A stretch of DNA of 64,000 bases from Apostichopus japonicus (Eukaryota; Echinodermata; Holothuroidea; Aspidochirotida; Stichopodidae): NCBI RefSeq assembly GCF_037975245.1, contig NC_092569.1, forward strand, positions 8,767,501 through 8,831,500, written 5' to 3'. A model generated the notes under the pieces. The model worked only from the letters and a program-made list of their open reading frames with translations. It ran no database searches and was not told the origin of the DNA. Shown piece by piece: positions 26,251 through 41,200 of this stretch. Each line of letters opens with the position of its first letter. Position 1 is the first letter of the stretch. Made by a program: the position numbers and the translations under genes.

Positions 26251-29200
26251 GCATACAAAATTAATATCAACAGATGTACTTGAAGAATTCTACAACCAGC
26301 ACTGTTGTAGGGAGTTGCACTCATAGATGGTAGAGGGGCACATCTTAAAGATAGTGGACCACTTTGTAGTAGGGAGCAAAACTATCATTGAAATGAGAAA
26401 ACTTGAGGTTATACTGGCAGTTAAAAGTTCAATGGTGATTGAGGAGAAGATAGAAAATATAAATATGAATAAGACACTGCTAAATGTCAAGCTACTCTTC
26501 TGTCTGAATTGGTCCTTTTCAAACCTGTTCAAGCTATAGATCCACTGAAATTCAATCTATTGTTCTTACTGATAAAGCACCACGTGACAATGCTCACAAT
26601 ATAAATGAGTGTTACTTAGTGATCCAATTTTTTCCTGTCTACATGGACCTTCTAGCCCCTCCCCTTACTTTAATAGTCAGTCCATTGTTTCTACCCTTTA
26701 TAATACCTTACAAAAACCATAACATCATAATAAAACATTTAAAAAGAGTTTGGCAAAGTCAAGATGATGCTCCCTATGGAAAGCCCCTTCACCTCACTTG
26801 AAAAAAACTGTCATATCTATGCAAGTCACAATCTTGTTATAAAGAGTTACCGTTTTTTCCGCAAATTTAAAGAAACCAATGATGTCCTTGACGCACTGTC
26901 CAAATTCCTCGTACACTTTAACATATGGCTTGACCCAGGCTGGGAGTTGCTTCCTGGCTTCTGCATGTGTAAACCTGTACAAAATCACCATGATCAATAA
27001 CTCAAGAAGTGAAAGCAGCCTAACATACAAAATCCCCATGATCAATAACTCAAGAAGTCAAAGCAGCTTAAAATGCTTTGTACCATCACTTCAGGGCACT
27101 TGCAGGAATTGTTCCAATTTTAAAATGTAAGTAATATCTCACAAACATGTAACAAGTCAGATTGTAGATAATATTCATGCAAAGAGAGTTTTCTGTTTAA
27201 ACAGTTACTAGTGTTGACTATGTTGTTGTCCAATCCTGTCACAATTCTATCTTATTCTTTGAGTTTTTTTTATAGTTTACATGCTAGGATATTAAGAACT
27301 ACTCCTTCACTGTTACTTGTACATTGTATAATTAATAATTAAAGGTATCTTTAATGCATGTCTTTTATGAATCTAAAGCTGCACATTTTACCCCAAAATC
27401 AACCCTGCAATTTAACTTATATCAAACTTATCAATAACATGTGCATCTACTTAATGACAGTCGTACTTGTATTTACTATGAAAGCCTATCTTCAGTATGA
27501 CAAAATGGTAACCAATAGTAACATTTCACACATCTGAAGCTAAAACTGTGACTACAAACCACCAAATGATGACTGTCATTTGACTTTCTTTCATTGTGAG
27601 ATTCTTGTGAAATGGAATCTTTCCTGTAACTTGCGTGTGAAAACTGGGGAACTTAATGACCCTAAAAAAAAACAAATTGGCTGGCAGGTATTCAAATATC
27701 CTTTCTCCACAACAAAAGCGAAAGAATTTAAGGACTATATACTTTCCATACTTGGCTGAGTATTTTGCTATTTTATTCCACAATTTATGTAAAAACAAGG
27801 CTCTTTGAATTCACTAGTACTTTGATCTTTAAATTCATTCCTCCGAGGCTTCAATTAAACAAGATGAATATGGATTAAATTTAAGTACAACTTGGAATTT
27901 CCTTTGCTGCAAAATTGGCTCAAGGGTTCTATATTTGTATGAAGTAAATTTTAACTTAAGACAAGAAAATGCCAAATATGGATCATGACATTGCATGATA
28001 TTCATAGATCAAGTTGTTGAATAATATATAGTATTTTAAGAGTCAATTGAAGTTAAAAACATCATGAGCAAAGGATAAACTGACCATGGAGAGTGGTTTC
28101 TGAGGCATTGATGAAACCCTAAATCATAGTTTAAAGCAACAGTAATACGCACATTCAATGTTCTATGTTTACTGATTGACCAACTTGTAACACTGCTATT
28201 AAATTTGAATGAAGTAAGTATATATTTGTATAGAGAGCTAGTGATACCTTATCTTATCTGGAGCATAGCCTAGCTAATGCAAGGATTCTTACATTAAACT
28301 ATATTACCATTTATACCACTCTAGCAAAATTAACAAGTAAGCTCTCATGAGAAAGGTTTGGTAACTTTCTAAACTGATTTGACAGATAGGAAACAAAGAT
28401 AACCTTTGGATAGACATTTTGTAATCATGTTGGCAACAATAAGTCTGTAATGCATTTTACTTGATGAATAATGTGTAATTATACATTTAAAAAAAGGATA
28501 GGTTAATCTTAGAAGCAAACCCCTGCATGCTTTTCTCTAAACCAGTGCAAGAAGAAGTCATGCTGTCATGCATTAAGCTTGATGAATAATGTGTAATACT
28601 ACATTGAGAAAGGATTGGTTAATCTTAATAGCAATTAGCATGCATCTCTCTAACCCAGAGAGCTAACATGCTTGATGGGGATTCTTTTCTTAATTTTATA
28701 TCGAAACATTCAATGTAAACTGCACATATGGTTCTCTTGAACTTAATAATGTGAATGTTGGAAGTTAATTGTTTTAAATATTTTAATTATGTACATATGA
28801 TATGATAAACTCAGCAGGTACAGACATAGTCCTTGCATATTTGTTTCCCTGTAATTGATTGAATTGATTGTAAGACTCAATCTCAATATCTTAAAATTTT
28901 ACTCTGATATGACAAGACTGGAGAGGTTCCATTGGAGACACCAATGTTTCTTTTTTTCTTTGTAATATTAACTCCCTTATTCACAAAGGAAAATAGTGTT
29001 TCTACCAAAAGTTGCAATATCTGTGTCGAAATTCGAAATACAGAGAATATTGACAGCTAGGCAAACATTCCAAATGTATTAGGTTTCAATGATAGTAAAG
29101 ATTTGAAGAAAGTAGAGTTTTTATAGAACATCTACCACTCCAGGCAAGAATCAAGGGCTTAGACAGCCAAACTACTGTAACTTTCCATTGTAGTTTTAGT

Positions 29201-32200
29201 TAAGTTTATTTATTTCTACCATTCCAAAACATACCACAAAAAATCGCAGTTTCATTAACTATTTCCCATATGTGAAGAGATAAGACATGGTTTGGATTGT
29301 TTGCTCAGATAAATGTTGAGTAAAGGACAAGATATAGATAGGAATCTTCATTTTTCAGTGTGGGATAGTGTGTTTTTCATTTCCATATACTGTTCATGTC
29401 ACATTATGTAAAAGGTGAATGATATGAAATTTTAACAGAATTTACACACAGGAAGGTACCAATAGTTTGTAGGTAACTAGAAAATTGTTGTCATGATTTG
29501 CAGTGGTATCTTCAGGGTAAAATCTTGCAGTGGAATTCTATAAAGTAAGGAGATAATATCAAAAGCATTAACACTAACTGACCACTGAGATCACAGAATA
29601 TTAATATGCAAAACCATTTGCAAAATGATAACAATGTAAAATGAGCGAGTCAATGTAGAGGAATGGATTTCAAACCTCCAGTCACAGAGGAGTATTGCTC
29701 CATAGTCCTCCTTGTGACGTATCACCCTTCCCACAGCCTGGTTCACAGCTCGGGACGCCTGCTGACGATACCATTCATGACCACTCAAACCAACCTGTGA
29801 AGCAAAACAAACAAACCTTGCTTACAATGTTAATATCTCATTTCCAACAATAAATATTGAATTATTTGCAAACAAAGCAGAGCAACTGTGGGCCAGAAAC
29901 TAATAATTGCTCATCATGTGATGTAAAGAAAATGAACAAATGTATGATTTAAATGAATAGAAATATTTACCGAGGGGCATGGTTGTTACTTAAACACGGT
30001 TATAGGGCAGGGTCAAGGAAATGTAACATTGGGTTGAAATTGGAAATGTAGAGAATATGGTCAAATATGGTATGGCTAGATAGTTAAAGAGTTATCTTTT
30101 ACCACTATGCTTGCAGAACAAAAAAACATAATAATTTAATAAAAAGTTATAACAAATGCCAATTTGCCCTTGTGTTATGCCAAAAAATTCTCGAATTCTG
30201 GGAATATTTTTAAAACTAAATTTGTCCTCTAGTACAAAGATGACTTAGAAAGATGACTTGCACAACCTAGTAGTCATGATCAATATTATGGATACCACAG
30301 GAATAATTCCCCTTCAATGTCTATAACTTGTCAATTAGCAGTAAATGCTAATTACCTCATTTGTCCCTCCGTTACCTGTCCTTCCGTTACTAAAAAAATG
30401 CATTTTTTTTTATTTCTCAGTCATTCAATGCTGGAAAAATTACCATCGGAATTGTCCCTCTGTTTACTGTCCAATATCAACTGTAGATTTGACAGTTGAT
30501 GCCTGTTCATCTAATTTTCCCTTGGTGTATGTGAAGCAATGCACCAGCCAACACCTGATATAAGTTACATGGTCAGTGTAACTTAAGAACAGTGAATTTG
30601 ACGTCTTAAAAGAAAAGGTGTGAAAACACATGTTCATTTGGTGTCCCTCCGTTACCGTGATGTTTGTCATGCCATATTTTTCCTACAGTAACAGCAACAA
30701 GAATTAAATTGATGGGTATGAAGCAAGTAACTACCTGTCTAGATAACCACACAAGAAATTGCAAAATACTCCCCAAACTAAAGCAAAAAGAAACAAAATG
30801 TGTAAGGAATACAGTCCAATGTCCCTCCGTTACCGCTTGACCTTGCCCTATATCTCTCAACAACTTGGAGGTAAACTTGTACTCTTCTCAATAAATGAGC
30901 AGATAAATAAGAGAATAATCAACAGAAAACCAACAGAATGTAGACAGGATGCTAATTATTGTCTATCAATATTATACCAATCTGTCACGTTCATATTTTG
31001 AATCACATAATGATCCTATAGATTAGTAAATAAGTTGTGCTTTATTAAATTCCCCAGCAGGAAATTGAACGTTTGCGGAAAACGTTACTGAGTAAAATAT
31101 AAATAGGTACAGACAGATGAAATGGTAAGAGATAAAACTCAGCTCAAATTATATAAAACATAGCTGAAAGTTTTATACAGCTTGGCAGATGTGAACACAC
31201 TTTGCATGTTAATTTAACCCAAGTAAAAAAAAGTACATTTTCAAAATGGTTGATTACCTGAACTTTTAACTGCTGCCTGATCACAATTTGGTGTAATTAT
31301 TTCAATTAGACTGACTACGATGCAATTAATCAACATTAGAGTTCATAGCAGAAATTAACCCACTGATGATAACCAAATATTGATTGAGTCAAATGGTTAC
31401 AAAATCAGTGTTATCTTTTACTTTCTGAAAAGTTTTTCAAATTCAGGTTATGAGGAATTGAAACTTTCATGGTGTACTTTAAAAACCTGAGAAGAACCAA
31501 GAAAACATTACTCAGTAGGTTGAATAAATCTCAATCATAGTTTCACATCTGACAATAAAATATCTGTTATATAATTCTGTTGTTGGTGTAAACTTTCAGG
31601 AGTTACGTACTAATTAGGTTCTTAAATTGCATATCAAATCAGCTGACAAATCCCTTTCATATTTGTTAATGTAGTCTGAGAGCTCTATATAATATTCTTT
31701 ACATGCACTGTGAAATATTTTGACAACCTACAGTCATTTGATATAAATCACAAAACAAACTGCTAATTTGAGACCAATTGAGATAACGTTTTAACCCCGT
31801 TTTAACAGAACTGAATTTGACCAAACTATGTTTCATCAAAAGAAATCATACCATTGAAGATTTCAAAGATTTATTGTAGCTTTAATTTGGGGTTTTCACC
31901 ATTGAAAGGTTTTCAGACTTTACACCTGTTGACCTCTTTGACCTCTACCAAATTCAATCATTAGGCATTTATCTACCAAGTATGACATTGATTCAACTTG
32001 TAGTTGATGAGATATCATGTTTAGAAGCTGTTTTGACTATTTACCATTAAGCCCCACCAACTCATGCATATTAATGAGGTCAAATTATTGTTGCAAAGAG
32101 CATATACTTTCTACGTATATCGTAACATCACCATACCAAATATGAATTAAATCAAACATACGGCTGAAGAGATAATGCCAATATGAATTTTACGTTAAGC

Positions 32201-35200
32201 CCGCCCACTCATCAATATGCATGAGATGGAAACCACAAACGATAGAGCACATCTGTACATCATGGGGCACCTACCAAGCATGAATCAACTTGTGCTTCTT
32301 GAGATAACATGTTTTACAAGATGGCTGTCGCATACACCTACACACAAACCACAATGATTGCAAAGGTTACAAAGACCCAACCAAAAATGACATAGTTTTG
32401 AACTTGTCTGCTTAGACCTAGTTATTTGATAAATATTCTAGAATGGTGCTCGGGTAACAATACTACACTACTTAATTGAACCATTAAATAACCGCCACTT
32501 AAGACTAATTAGGGTTCAAGGAGAGACTTATTGTGATCAATAGCAATCTTATTGCAAACAATGCTTGGAAGATTACTTCATGGTAAATATGGCAACCCAG
32601 GCTAACATGAACCAGCTGTATAGCATGAACACCCAATACAATTAGGAAAGGTCAAATTATAGAGATTGTGAGGCAAAGAGACATGGAACAGTTTAATGAA
32701 TGATGGTGACATAAACAGGTAGATTACTTCATGGTAAATATGGCAACCCAGGCTAACATGAACCAGCTGTATAGCATGAACACCCAGTACAATTAGGAAA
32801 GGTCAAATTATAGAGATTGTGAGGCAAAGAGACATGGAACAGTTTAATGAAAGATGGTGACATAAACAGGTAGATTACTTCATGGTAAATATGGCAACCC
32901 AGGCTAAAATGAACCAGCTGTATGGCATGAACACCCAGTACAATTAGGAGAGGTCAAATTACAGAGATTGTGAGGCAAAGAGACATGGAACAGTTTAATG
33001 AATGATGGTGACATAAACAGGTAGATTACTTGGTAAATATGGCAACCCAGGCTAACATGAACCAGTTGTATAGCATGAACACCCAGTACAATTAGGAAAG
33101 GTCAAATTACAGAGATTGTGAGGCAAAGAGACATGGAACAGTTTAATGAATGATGGTGACATAAACAGGTAGATTACTTCATGGTAAATGTGGCAACCCA
33201 GGCTAAAATGAACCAGCTGTATAGCATGAACACCCAGTACAATTAGGAAAGGTCAAATTATAGAGATTGTGAGGCAAAGAGACATGGAACAGCTTAATGA
33301 ATGATGGTGACATAAACAGGTAGATTACTTGATAAATATGGCAACCCAGGCTAACATGAACCAGTTGTATAGCATGAACACCCAGTACAATTAGGAGAGG
33401 TCAAATTATAGAGATTGTGAGGCAAAGAGACATGGAACAGTTTAATGAATGATGGTGACATAAACAGGTAGATTACTTCATGGTAAATATGGCAACCCAG
33501 GCTAAAATGAACCAGCTGAATAGCATGAACACCCAGTACAATTAGGAAAGGTCAAATTATAGAGATTGTGAGGCAAAGAGACATGGAACAGTTTAATGAA
33601 TGATGGTGACATAAACAGGTAGATTACTTCATGGTAAATATGGCAACCCAGGCTAACATGAACCAGCTGTATAGCATGAACACCCAGTACAATTAGGAAA
33701 GGTCAAATTATAGAGATTGTAAGGCAAAGAGACATGGAACAGTTTAATGAATGATGGTGACATAAACAGGTAGATTACTTGATAAATATGGCAACCCAGG
33801 CTAACATGAACCAGTTGTATAGCATGAACACCCAGTACAATTAGGAAAGGTCAAATTACAGAGATTGTGAGGCAAAGAGACATGGAACAGTTTAATGAAT
33901 GATGGTGACATAAACAGGTAGATTACTTCATGGTAAATATGGCAACCCAGGCTAAAATGAACCAGCTGTATAGCATGAACACCCAGTACAATTAGGAGAG
34001 GTCAAATTACAGAGATTGTGAGGCAAAGAGACATGGAACAGTTTAATGAATGATGGTGACATAAACAGGTAGATTACTTCATGGTAAATATGGCAACCCA
34101 GGCTAAAATGAACCAGCTGTATAGCATGAACACCCAGTACAATTAGGAAAGGTCAAATTACAGAGATTGTGAGGCAAAGAGACATGGAACAGTTTAATGA
34201 ATGATGGTGACATAAACAGGTAGATTACTTCATGGTAAATATGGCAACCCAGGCTAAAATGAACCAGCTGTATAGCATGAACACCCAGTACAATTAGGAG
34301 AGGTCAAATTACAGAGATTGTGAGGCAAAGAGACATGGAACAGTTTAATGAATGATGGTGACATAAACAGGTAGATTACTTCATGGTAAATATGGCAACC
34401 CAGGCTAAAATGAACCAGCTGTATAGCATGAACACCCAGTACAATTAGGAAAGGTCAAATTATAGAGATTGTGAGGCAAAGAGACATGGAACAGTTTAAT
34501 GAAAGATGGTGACATAAACAGGTAGATTACTTCATGGTAAATATGGCAACCCAGGCTAAAATGAACCAGCTGTATAGCATGAACACCCAGTACAATTAGG
34601 AGAGGTCAAATTACAGAGATTGAGAGGCAAAGAGATATAGAACAATTTAATGAATGATGGCTACATAAACAAAAGTTGAAGGTTTTACAGTCTTGTATGA
34701 GGCTAATGCCTCCTCACACGACTTTACAACTTAACCCCTGGTCATTGGTTACTTGTCACACCCACACACCAAAGTGTGCACAATTCAATCAATCTCTCCT
34801 GGGGCACCACAGTGCACCACAACCACGTGTCCCCCGGGGGACTTCCCATAGGGTGCAGCCACAAACCGGTGCTCGCAACTATATTTACAAGTTACCTCGC
34901 AGGTCCCCATTTATACACCTGGGTGAAGAGAGGCAATGGAGATAAAACGCCTTGCCCAAGGACACAACGCAATGATCTGGCCAGGGCTCGAACCTGTAAT
35001 CATTAGATCACAAGTCCACTGCCTTAACCACTTGACCACAACGCCCTCCAACAGGTAGATTTCTTGGTAAATATGGCAACCCAGGCTAACATGAACCAGC
35101 TGTATAGCATGAACACCCAATAGGACATAAACAGTTTCTAGTCATACCACTAAATTATTACCTACCTCTTACTATTTACAAATGTATTAGATATGGAGAT

Positions 35201-38200
35201 ACTTTAATTTCTGCTTTTGTTCCAAACATAACACCATGTAAATACTTTGATACATACAGAACATAAGAAAACTACTGATTAAAAGGTTTACAGACATCTA
35301 TACGCAAGAATGGTGTGCCAAAGGTAATAGTTATGACCAATGTTAAAGTTTACTGTATCTTTTAAAAGAATCTTAAGTTTGGAAAATATCGAATTAGTCT
35401 TCTGTTCTGTAACAGGCTTAATTTTGTAGGCTGCATTGTAGCAGCAGTACAATACCAACCATCAGTGGTACGTATAAGAATATTGCTCTCATGACCTGTA
35501 CCCTTTGTAATCAGGAAGAATTTGGAGATGTCAGTCATTTTCTCAAGTAAGAACAAATATCTTGCCCCTTATTTCTGTAGGCACCCAAACACTTTGAAAA
35601 TGGATAAATTTGATTTACAGGTAAGTACAAAAACTATACTCAAGGTGAGTTTACTTTGTAGAGAAATTCTTAAGAGGTTTTAGATCTAGTTTTTTCTCTG
35701 TTACGAGTTGGTGCCCATTTTAGAAATGGCTCCAAATCTGTTAGTTTTGAATATTAAGGTTGTTGCTGTTTCTTACCTGGGTTTGCTTTAATACTTTTTT
35801 TTATTTATTATTACTTTTGTGTTTTGTATTATTTTGGTACAGGTAAGTTGTTGTAATCTCTAAATGTATATTTCACCAGCCTCTTGTTCCCCACATTAAG
35901 AAAGTATAGAGAAATAAACTAAGACTGAAGCCAAAAACTGACACTAACTTGGAATATCCAAAAGCATTAATAAAACAAAGAAAGATTAGAATTAAAATCA
36001 AGAGTAATGACGTCTAATAGGTTATGATAGAATCCACATATTAGAATTAGAGTGTTTTTACATATATAATCACACTGAATAATATGTAGATCAGATACAA
36101 CTTTAATAAGGCCAGGCACAGTACAGTGGACATTCTCCAATCTTCAAAAATAAATAAAAAACACTTCTTTGAGTTCAGAAACTGTTGATAAATAATCTTT
36201 GGCTGGTTTGAAGGTTCATGGTTCTTGGATGCACCCCGGTTTGAATGTGTTTTTGCTTCTCAGCACCAAATTTGAAAACATTGTGCCTGGTTTGTAAATA
36301 TTCAGCGTCTGGTCTTAAAATTGTAATGAATAATGAACGCTAAGAAGTACAGCTAAAACCTGTCGACATTTTGAACATCCATACAAACATAGACTAAACT
36401 ATTCACACTTTTTGCAGTTCATCGCAATTGCAACCAAAGTGTCTACAATTACAACCTTCTTTTCCAACTTTTGTGATCAGTTCGTTGTACTCATATGTAG
36501 TATCACGTAAGGGCTCGTACAGCAGTAATTACTGTTTTATGAATAGGCATAGGCTATGAATTACTGCTGGTAACTTATTTAATCACCTCGCAAAATCATA
36601 GTGTAGTTATGCAGCCTACATTTGACTCTAGTCAAATGGTAAGATGATATTTCTTCATTGTCCATTCTATGTACTGTAGTCTTATACAAACAGTCATGTA
36701 CAGGGGTATTGCAAAACTATTTGACCATTTATGAAATAGCACTCGGAAAACCATAGTGTGAATTTCAAGTGGTTTGGCTGCTACCAAAAGTGCAAAAGTG
36801 CCGCTTGGATCTCCGCCCAGTTTGACAAAAAAGCTGGCTAGAACCCTGCAGTTTGACAGCTTTTTGTGAGTTTACATATAATATCTGGTATGTTACCTTG
36901 CATGAAACAACAAGTGTTCAGTTTGAAAATTATGGACTGCTTGGGTTGATGTCTTGAAGAATATAGTGTTTGCATGTTCCCAATCCAACCAATGTGAAGA
37001 TAATAATAGCTACATTGGGGTTATCAAGACACAAAAGTTTTCAAACACAGAGAAAAAGTAACTTTTTGACATCCCAACTTGTTTGAAGCGGCTAACGTAA
37101 CAAACTGCAACCAACAGAGATGTAATTTATGTAGAATTACCTGACATTTACGTTTGATTTCATCCAAATACTGCATCTTCAGCTTGACTTTAGGGTCCAT
37201 CTGAGGAGGGAAGGGTAGCCCTGTAATGACCACAGCTCTACCATTCATGTCAGCAAAATCCAATCCTTCAGATACCTGTTACAACACAGAGAAAGAAGAT
37301 GACCGAAAGATATGTAGATTTAACAAATATTCTTATCGAAGCACAAAAAGCAAAGGAGGAAATAAAAAGTGCACTTTCCTAAACCAGAATAAATTTCCAA
37401 TCAGATTCAAACCAAGTGATTATTTTCTTTCAAGAATCTTTTGACAGAAATTTTCAAACTTTTTGACGGGGAGTTTAGTCTCAGAGTTACATGAATTCAC
37501 ACAAGTCCAGTGAAATCTACACATATTTGCAGAAAAAATAGTCCTGAAAGGGTGCATAGGTTGACAGCATTTTACAGTTTGTGTAGTAAAAGAGAATTTA
37601 AAGAGAATATTAAAGATAATTCTATATTAAAACAAAGCGCAAGTCTGGAAACCTTGGAAACTCTCTAAATTCAAAGGAAAACTTTGATGAACTCAGCATT
37701 GGCATGTCGATCCATCTTTAATGGGTACAAGATCTTCTGTGGAGGTGAAAGGTCATTTGAGGTCAACAGTTGTCAATGTCTGACACTTTGTAAACATGAC
37801 AACTTCAAAAGTAAAGCTTAGATGAAGTTCATACTTGGTATCTTGATTCAACTTCTTGCATACAAGGAGCCTCTGCATTTTATGGTGGTCAAAGGCCAAT
37901 CCAGGTCAAAGTCTGAAACCACTTTACACCCTATAACTTCAACAGCAAAGCTTGAATGGTTCTTCAAGCTCAGTATGTGGATCCACCTTTATTAATACTA
38001 TTATACAAGAAACTTCTGCATTTTCATAGAAGTCATTTGATGTCACTAGAAGTAGTCTGAATACCTTGAAAACCATTTAACTTCAAAAGTGAAGCTTGGA
38101 TGAATGGCATAGTTGGTATGGGGATCCACCATTTTAGGAAGAAGGACCTAGTGTTCTTCAGAAAAATCAAAGGTCAGTTGAGCTCAAAGTATGGAAAGTC

Positions 38201-41200
38201 TATGACTTCCACAGCAAAACTTGGAAGAACTTCATACTTGGGTATATGGATCTAACTTAAAGAGTGAAAGAACCCTGAGGATTTTCATATGAAGTTAAAG
38301 GTAACTGGAGGTCACCATTGGTCAAATTCTGAGAAGCTTGTAATAGGAAAAGATTGAGTAAAACTTCATACATGCACATACATGTCAAAGGTCATTTGGA
38401 CAACAGAGATTTAAGTCTTAAAGTTTGGTATACATGATGACTAAGGTTTTTGGATCAAACTTATTGAGTACAAGAAGCCTATTGTCTTCTGTGAAGTTTA
38501 AAAGTGATTTATAGTCAACAAAGCTCAGTCTCAAAGCTATTTGAAACAGGATAAAACCCCAAAAGTGAAACTTGAATGAACTTCATATGTGGTATGTCCA
38601 TCCACCCTGTTATTACAATAACCTTGGTTTCTTGTGAATGCCATGTACCCTGTTACTATTACAATTACAGTATGTAGTAATGCCTAAGTCAGACATTTCA
38701 TAAAGAGAAGTGCTTAAATTGGCTTCTAAAAAAACAGTTTTGCAGGTCTACAACAAAACTAAAATATATTACATTTTTCCAAATAAAGGTTTTGCTATAT
38801 TAAATAAACATGGAAGTAAATGTTTTGTCATACATATATTTATTTGAATAAAAGAAAACAGATGGACAGAAGAGCCAAAAGCAGTTTGCTGAGTTGATGT
38901 TAACTACTTACTAATCCTTATTGCTTCTCACTTACCTTCCCTCTACAAACAGCAAAGAAAGTAGCACCATTCAGTGTCGGGTCTTTCACCTGACTGTAAA
39001 ACGCTTCCATTGCCTGAAATGGAGAAAATGAATATGCAAATATAATACTGGACAATAGAAATGGTGAATAATAGCTAAACAGAAACTAAAGTAAGATGTA
39101 CTTTATTAAATCCTAAGCAGTTTGCAGGAAAAGAAATAGGCTAAAACTTAATTATTAAACGGTACAGATAGATGAAATGATCAAAGACATAAAAATACAA
39201 ATAAATGTAATTTGCCAAAAATATCAAACAAAATACACATAACAAACGAGGTCAAACTTGATTGACCTAATAAAATTCTTCTTACAAAAACTAACAGCAG
39301 CATCCATGAAAGGAGAGGAGTACCGGTTCACACTTTGTGTGCACCGTCAGTGCAGCCAGTCTACCGCTGAACAGAACAATGTGGCGGGTCAGATGACCGT
39401 ATCTTGGTGCAGCCAGTCTACCGATGCGCAGAACAATGAGGCCGGTTAGATGACCATATGTTGGTGCAGCCAGTCTACCGCCGAACAGAACAATGTGGCT
39501 GGTTAGATGACCGTATTTTGGTGCAGCCAGTCAATCGCTGCGCAGAACAATGTGGCCTGTTAGATGACCGTATGTTGGTGCAGCCAGTCTACCGATGCGC
39601 AGAACAATGTGGTCTGTTAGATGACCATATGTTGGTGCAGCCAGTCTACCGCCAAACAGAACAATGTTGCTGGTTAGATGACCGTATTTTGGTGCAGCCA
39701 GTCAATCGCTGCGCAGAACAATGTGGCCTGTTAGATGACCGTATGTTGGTGCAGCCAGTCTACCGATGCGCAGAACAATGTGGCCTGTTAGATGACCGTA
39801 TGTTGGTGCAGCCAGTCTACCGCTGCGCAGAACAATGTGGCCGGTTAGATGACCGTATGTTGGTGCAGCCAGTCTACTGCTGTGCAGAACAATGTGGCCT
39901 GTTAGATGACCGTATGTTGGTGCAGCCAGTCTACCGCTGCGCAGAACAATGTGGCTGGTTAGATGACCGTATGTTGGTGCAGCCAGTCTACCGCAGTGCA
40001 GAGCAATGTGGCCTGTTAGATGACCGTATGTTGGTGCAGCCAGTCTACTGCTGCGCAGAACAATGTGGCCGGTTAGATGACCGTATTGAGGATGACCTGT
40101 GTCACCTCACAAGGACCACAACTTGACATGCATGAGACTTTCATAGACCAATTCCATCGAAGGAAAACTCTCCCTGATGATGAAATACTCTAGAGTGAGG
40201 CATGGAATGGTGCTTCAATGATCAATCATTATCCTATCTAAGTATATTGGTACAAAATATGACAAACAGTGAAGATATTTACCTCACTAAAGTCTGACTT
40301 GCCTCTTGGTTCAATCACGATGGCTTTGTACTGAGATATACGGCTACAGACTTTGTTCTCCTGTAGGAAGAGAGAATCATTGTAACAGATGCTGTAGATA
40401 TAGTCATATGAAGATAACTGTAAATGTTTAGTAAGAGGGTAAATACATAAATATTTATCATTGCTATGTAATGGCATAAGCTGCAACATCTAACCATAAA
40501 CACAAGTTCATTTATATACATTTACCCTTTCTTGGTATCAATATTAGCAACATTACTATTTTTGAAATACAATCAAGAATATTACTTGAAATATACATGA
40601 AATATGATAACAGTTGTTAAAGAGAAACCAAAATTAAGACCTTTGTCTCATGTGATATTTATTCAATATGATCTCACCTGCCAGTGTTCAAGGCAAATAT
40701 TCATTACAGTGTAGGATGGGAAAAATACTAGCAGTCCATTTGGCACAATCCTGGCAAAGTTCACTAAAAGCAAAAAAAAAGATTAATATTAAAGGTAATA
40801 TTCCATGCTACAATATTATATGAAAACTATTTTCCTTTACTCTTTCTTTAATTTTAAGGCTGAAGCTCCCCCTATTACTAGTTCATAAAACATTAGACAT
40901 GCTACAGTAGGCCCTCAGAAGAACAAATTTAAAAGCAGTTCCACATTGACCTACACAGGCATATGCAGTTTCGCATTGACCAACACAGGCATAAGCAGTT
41001 TCACATTGACCAACACAGGCATAAGCAGTTTCACATTGACCAACATAGGGATAAGCAGTTTCACATTGACCTACTCAGGCATAAGCAGTTTCACATTGAC
41101 CAACACAGGCATAGGCAGTTTCACATTGACCTACACAGGCATAAGCAGTTTCACATTGACCAACACAGGCATAAGCAGTTTCACATTGACCAACACAGGC

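Noticed and set aside
34676-35050. A functional tRNA gene in the SINE head
   Set aside because: Box A and box B are present, but the head runs directly into a SINE body and the acceptor stem does not close.
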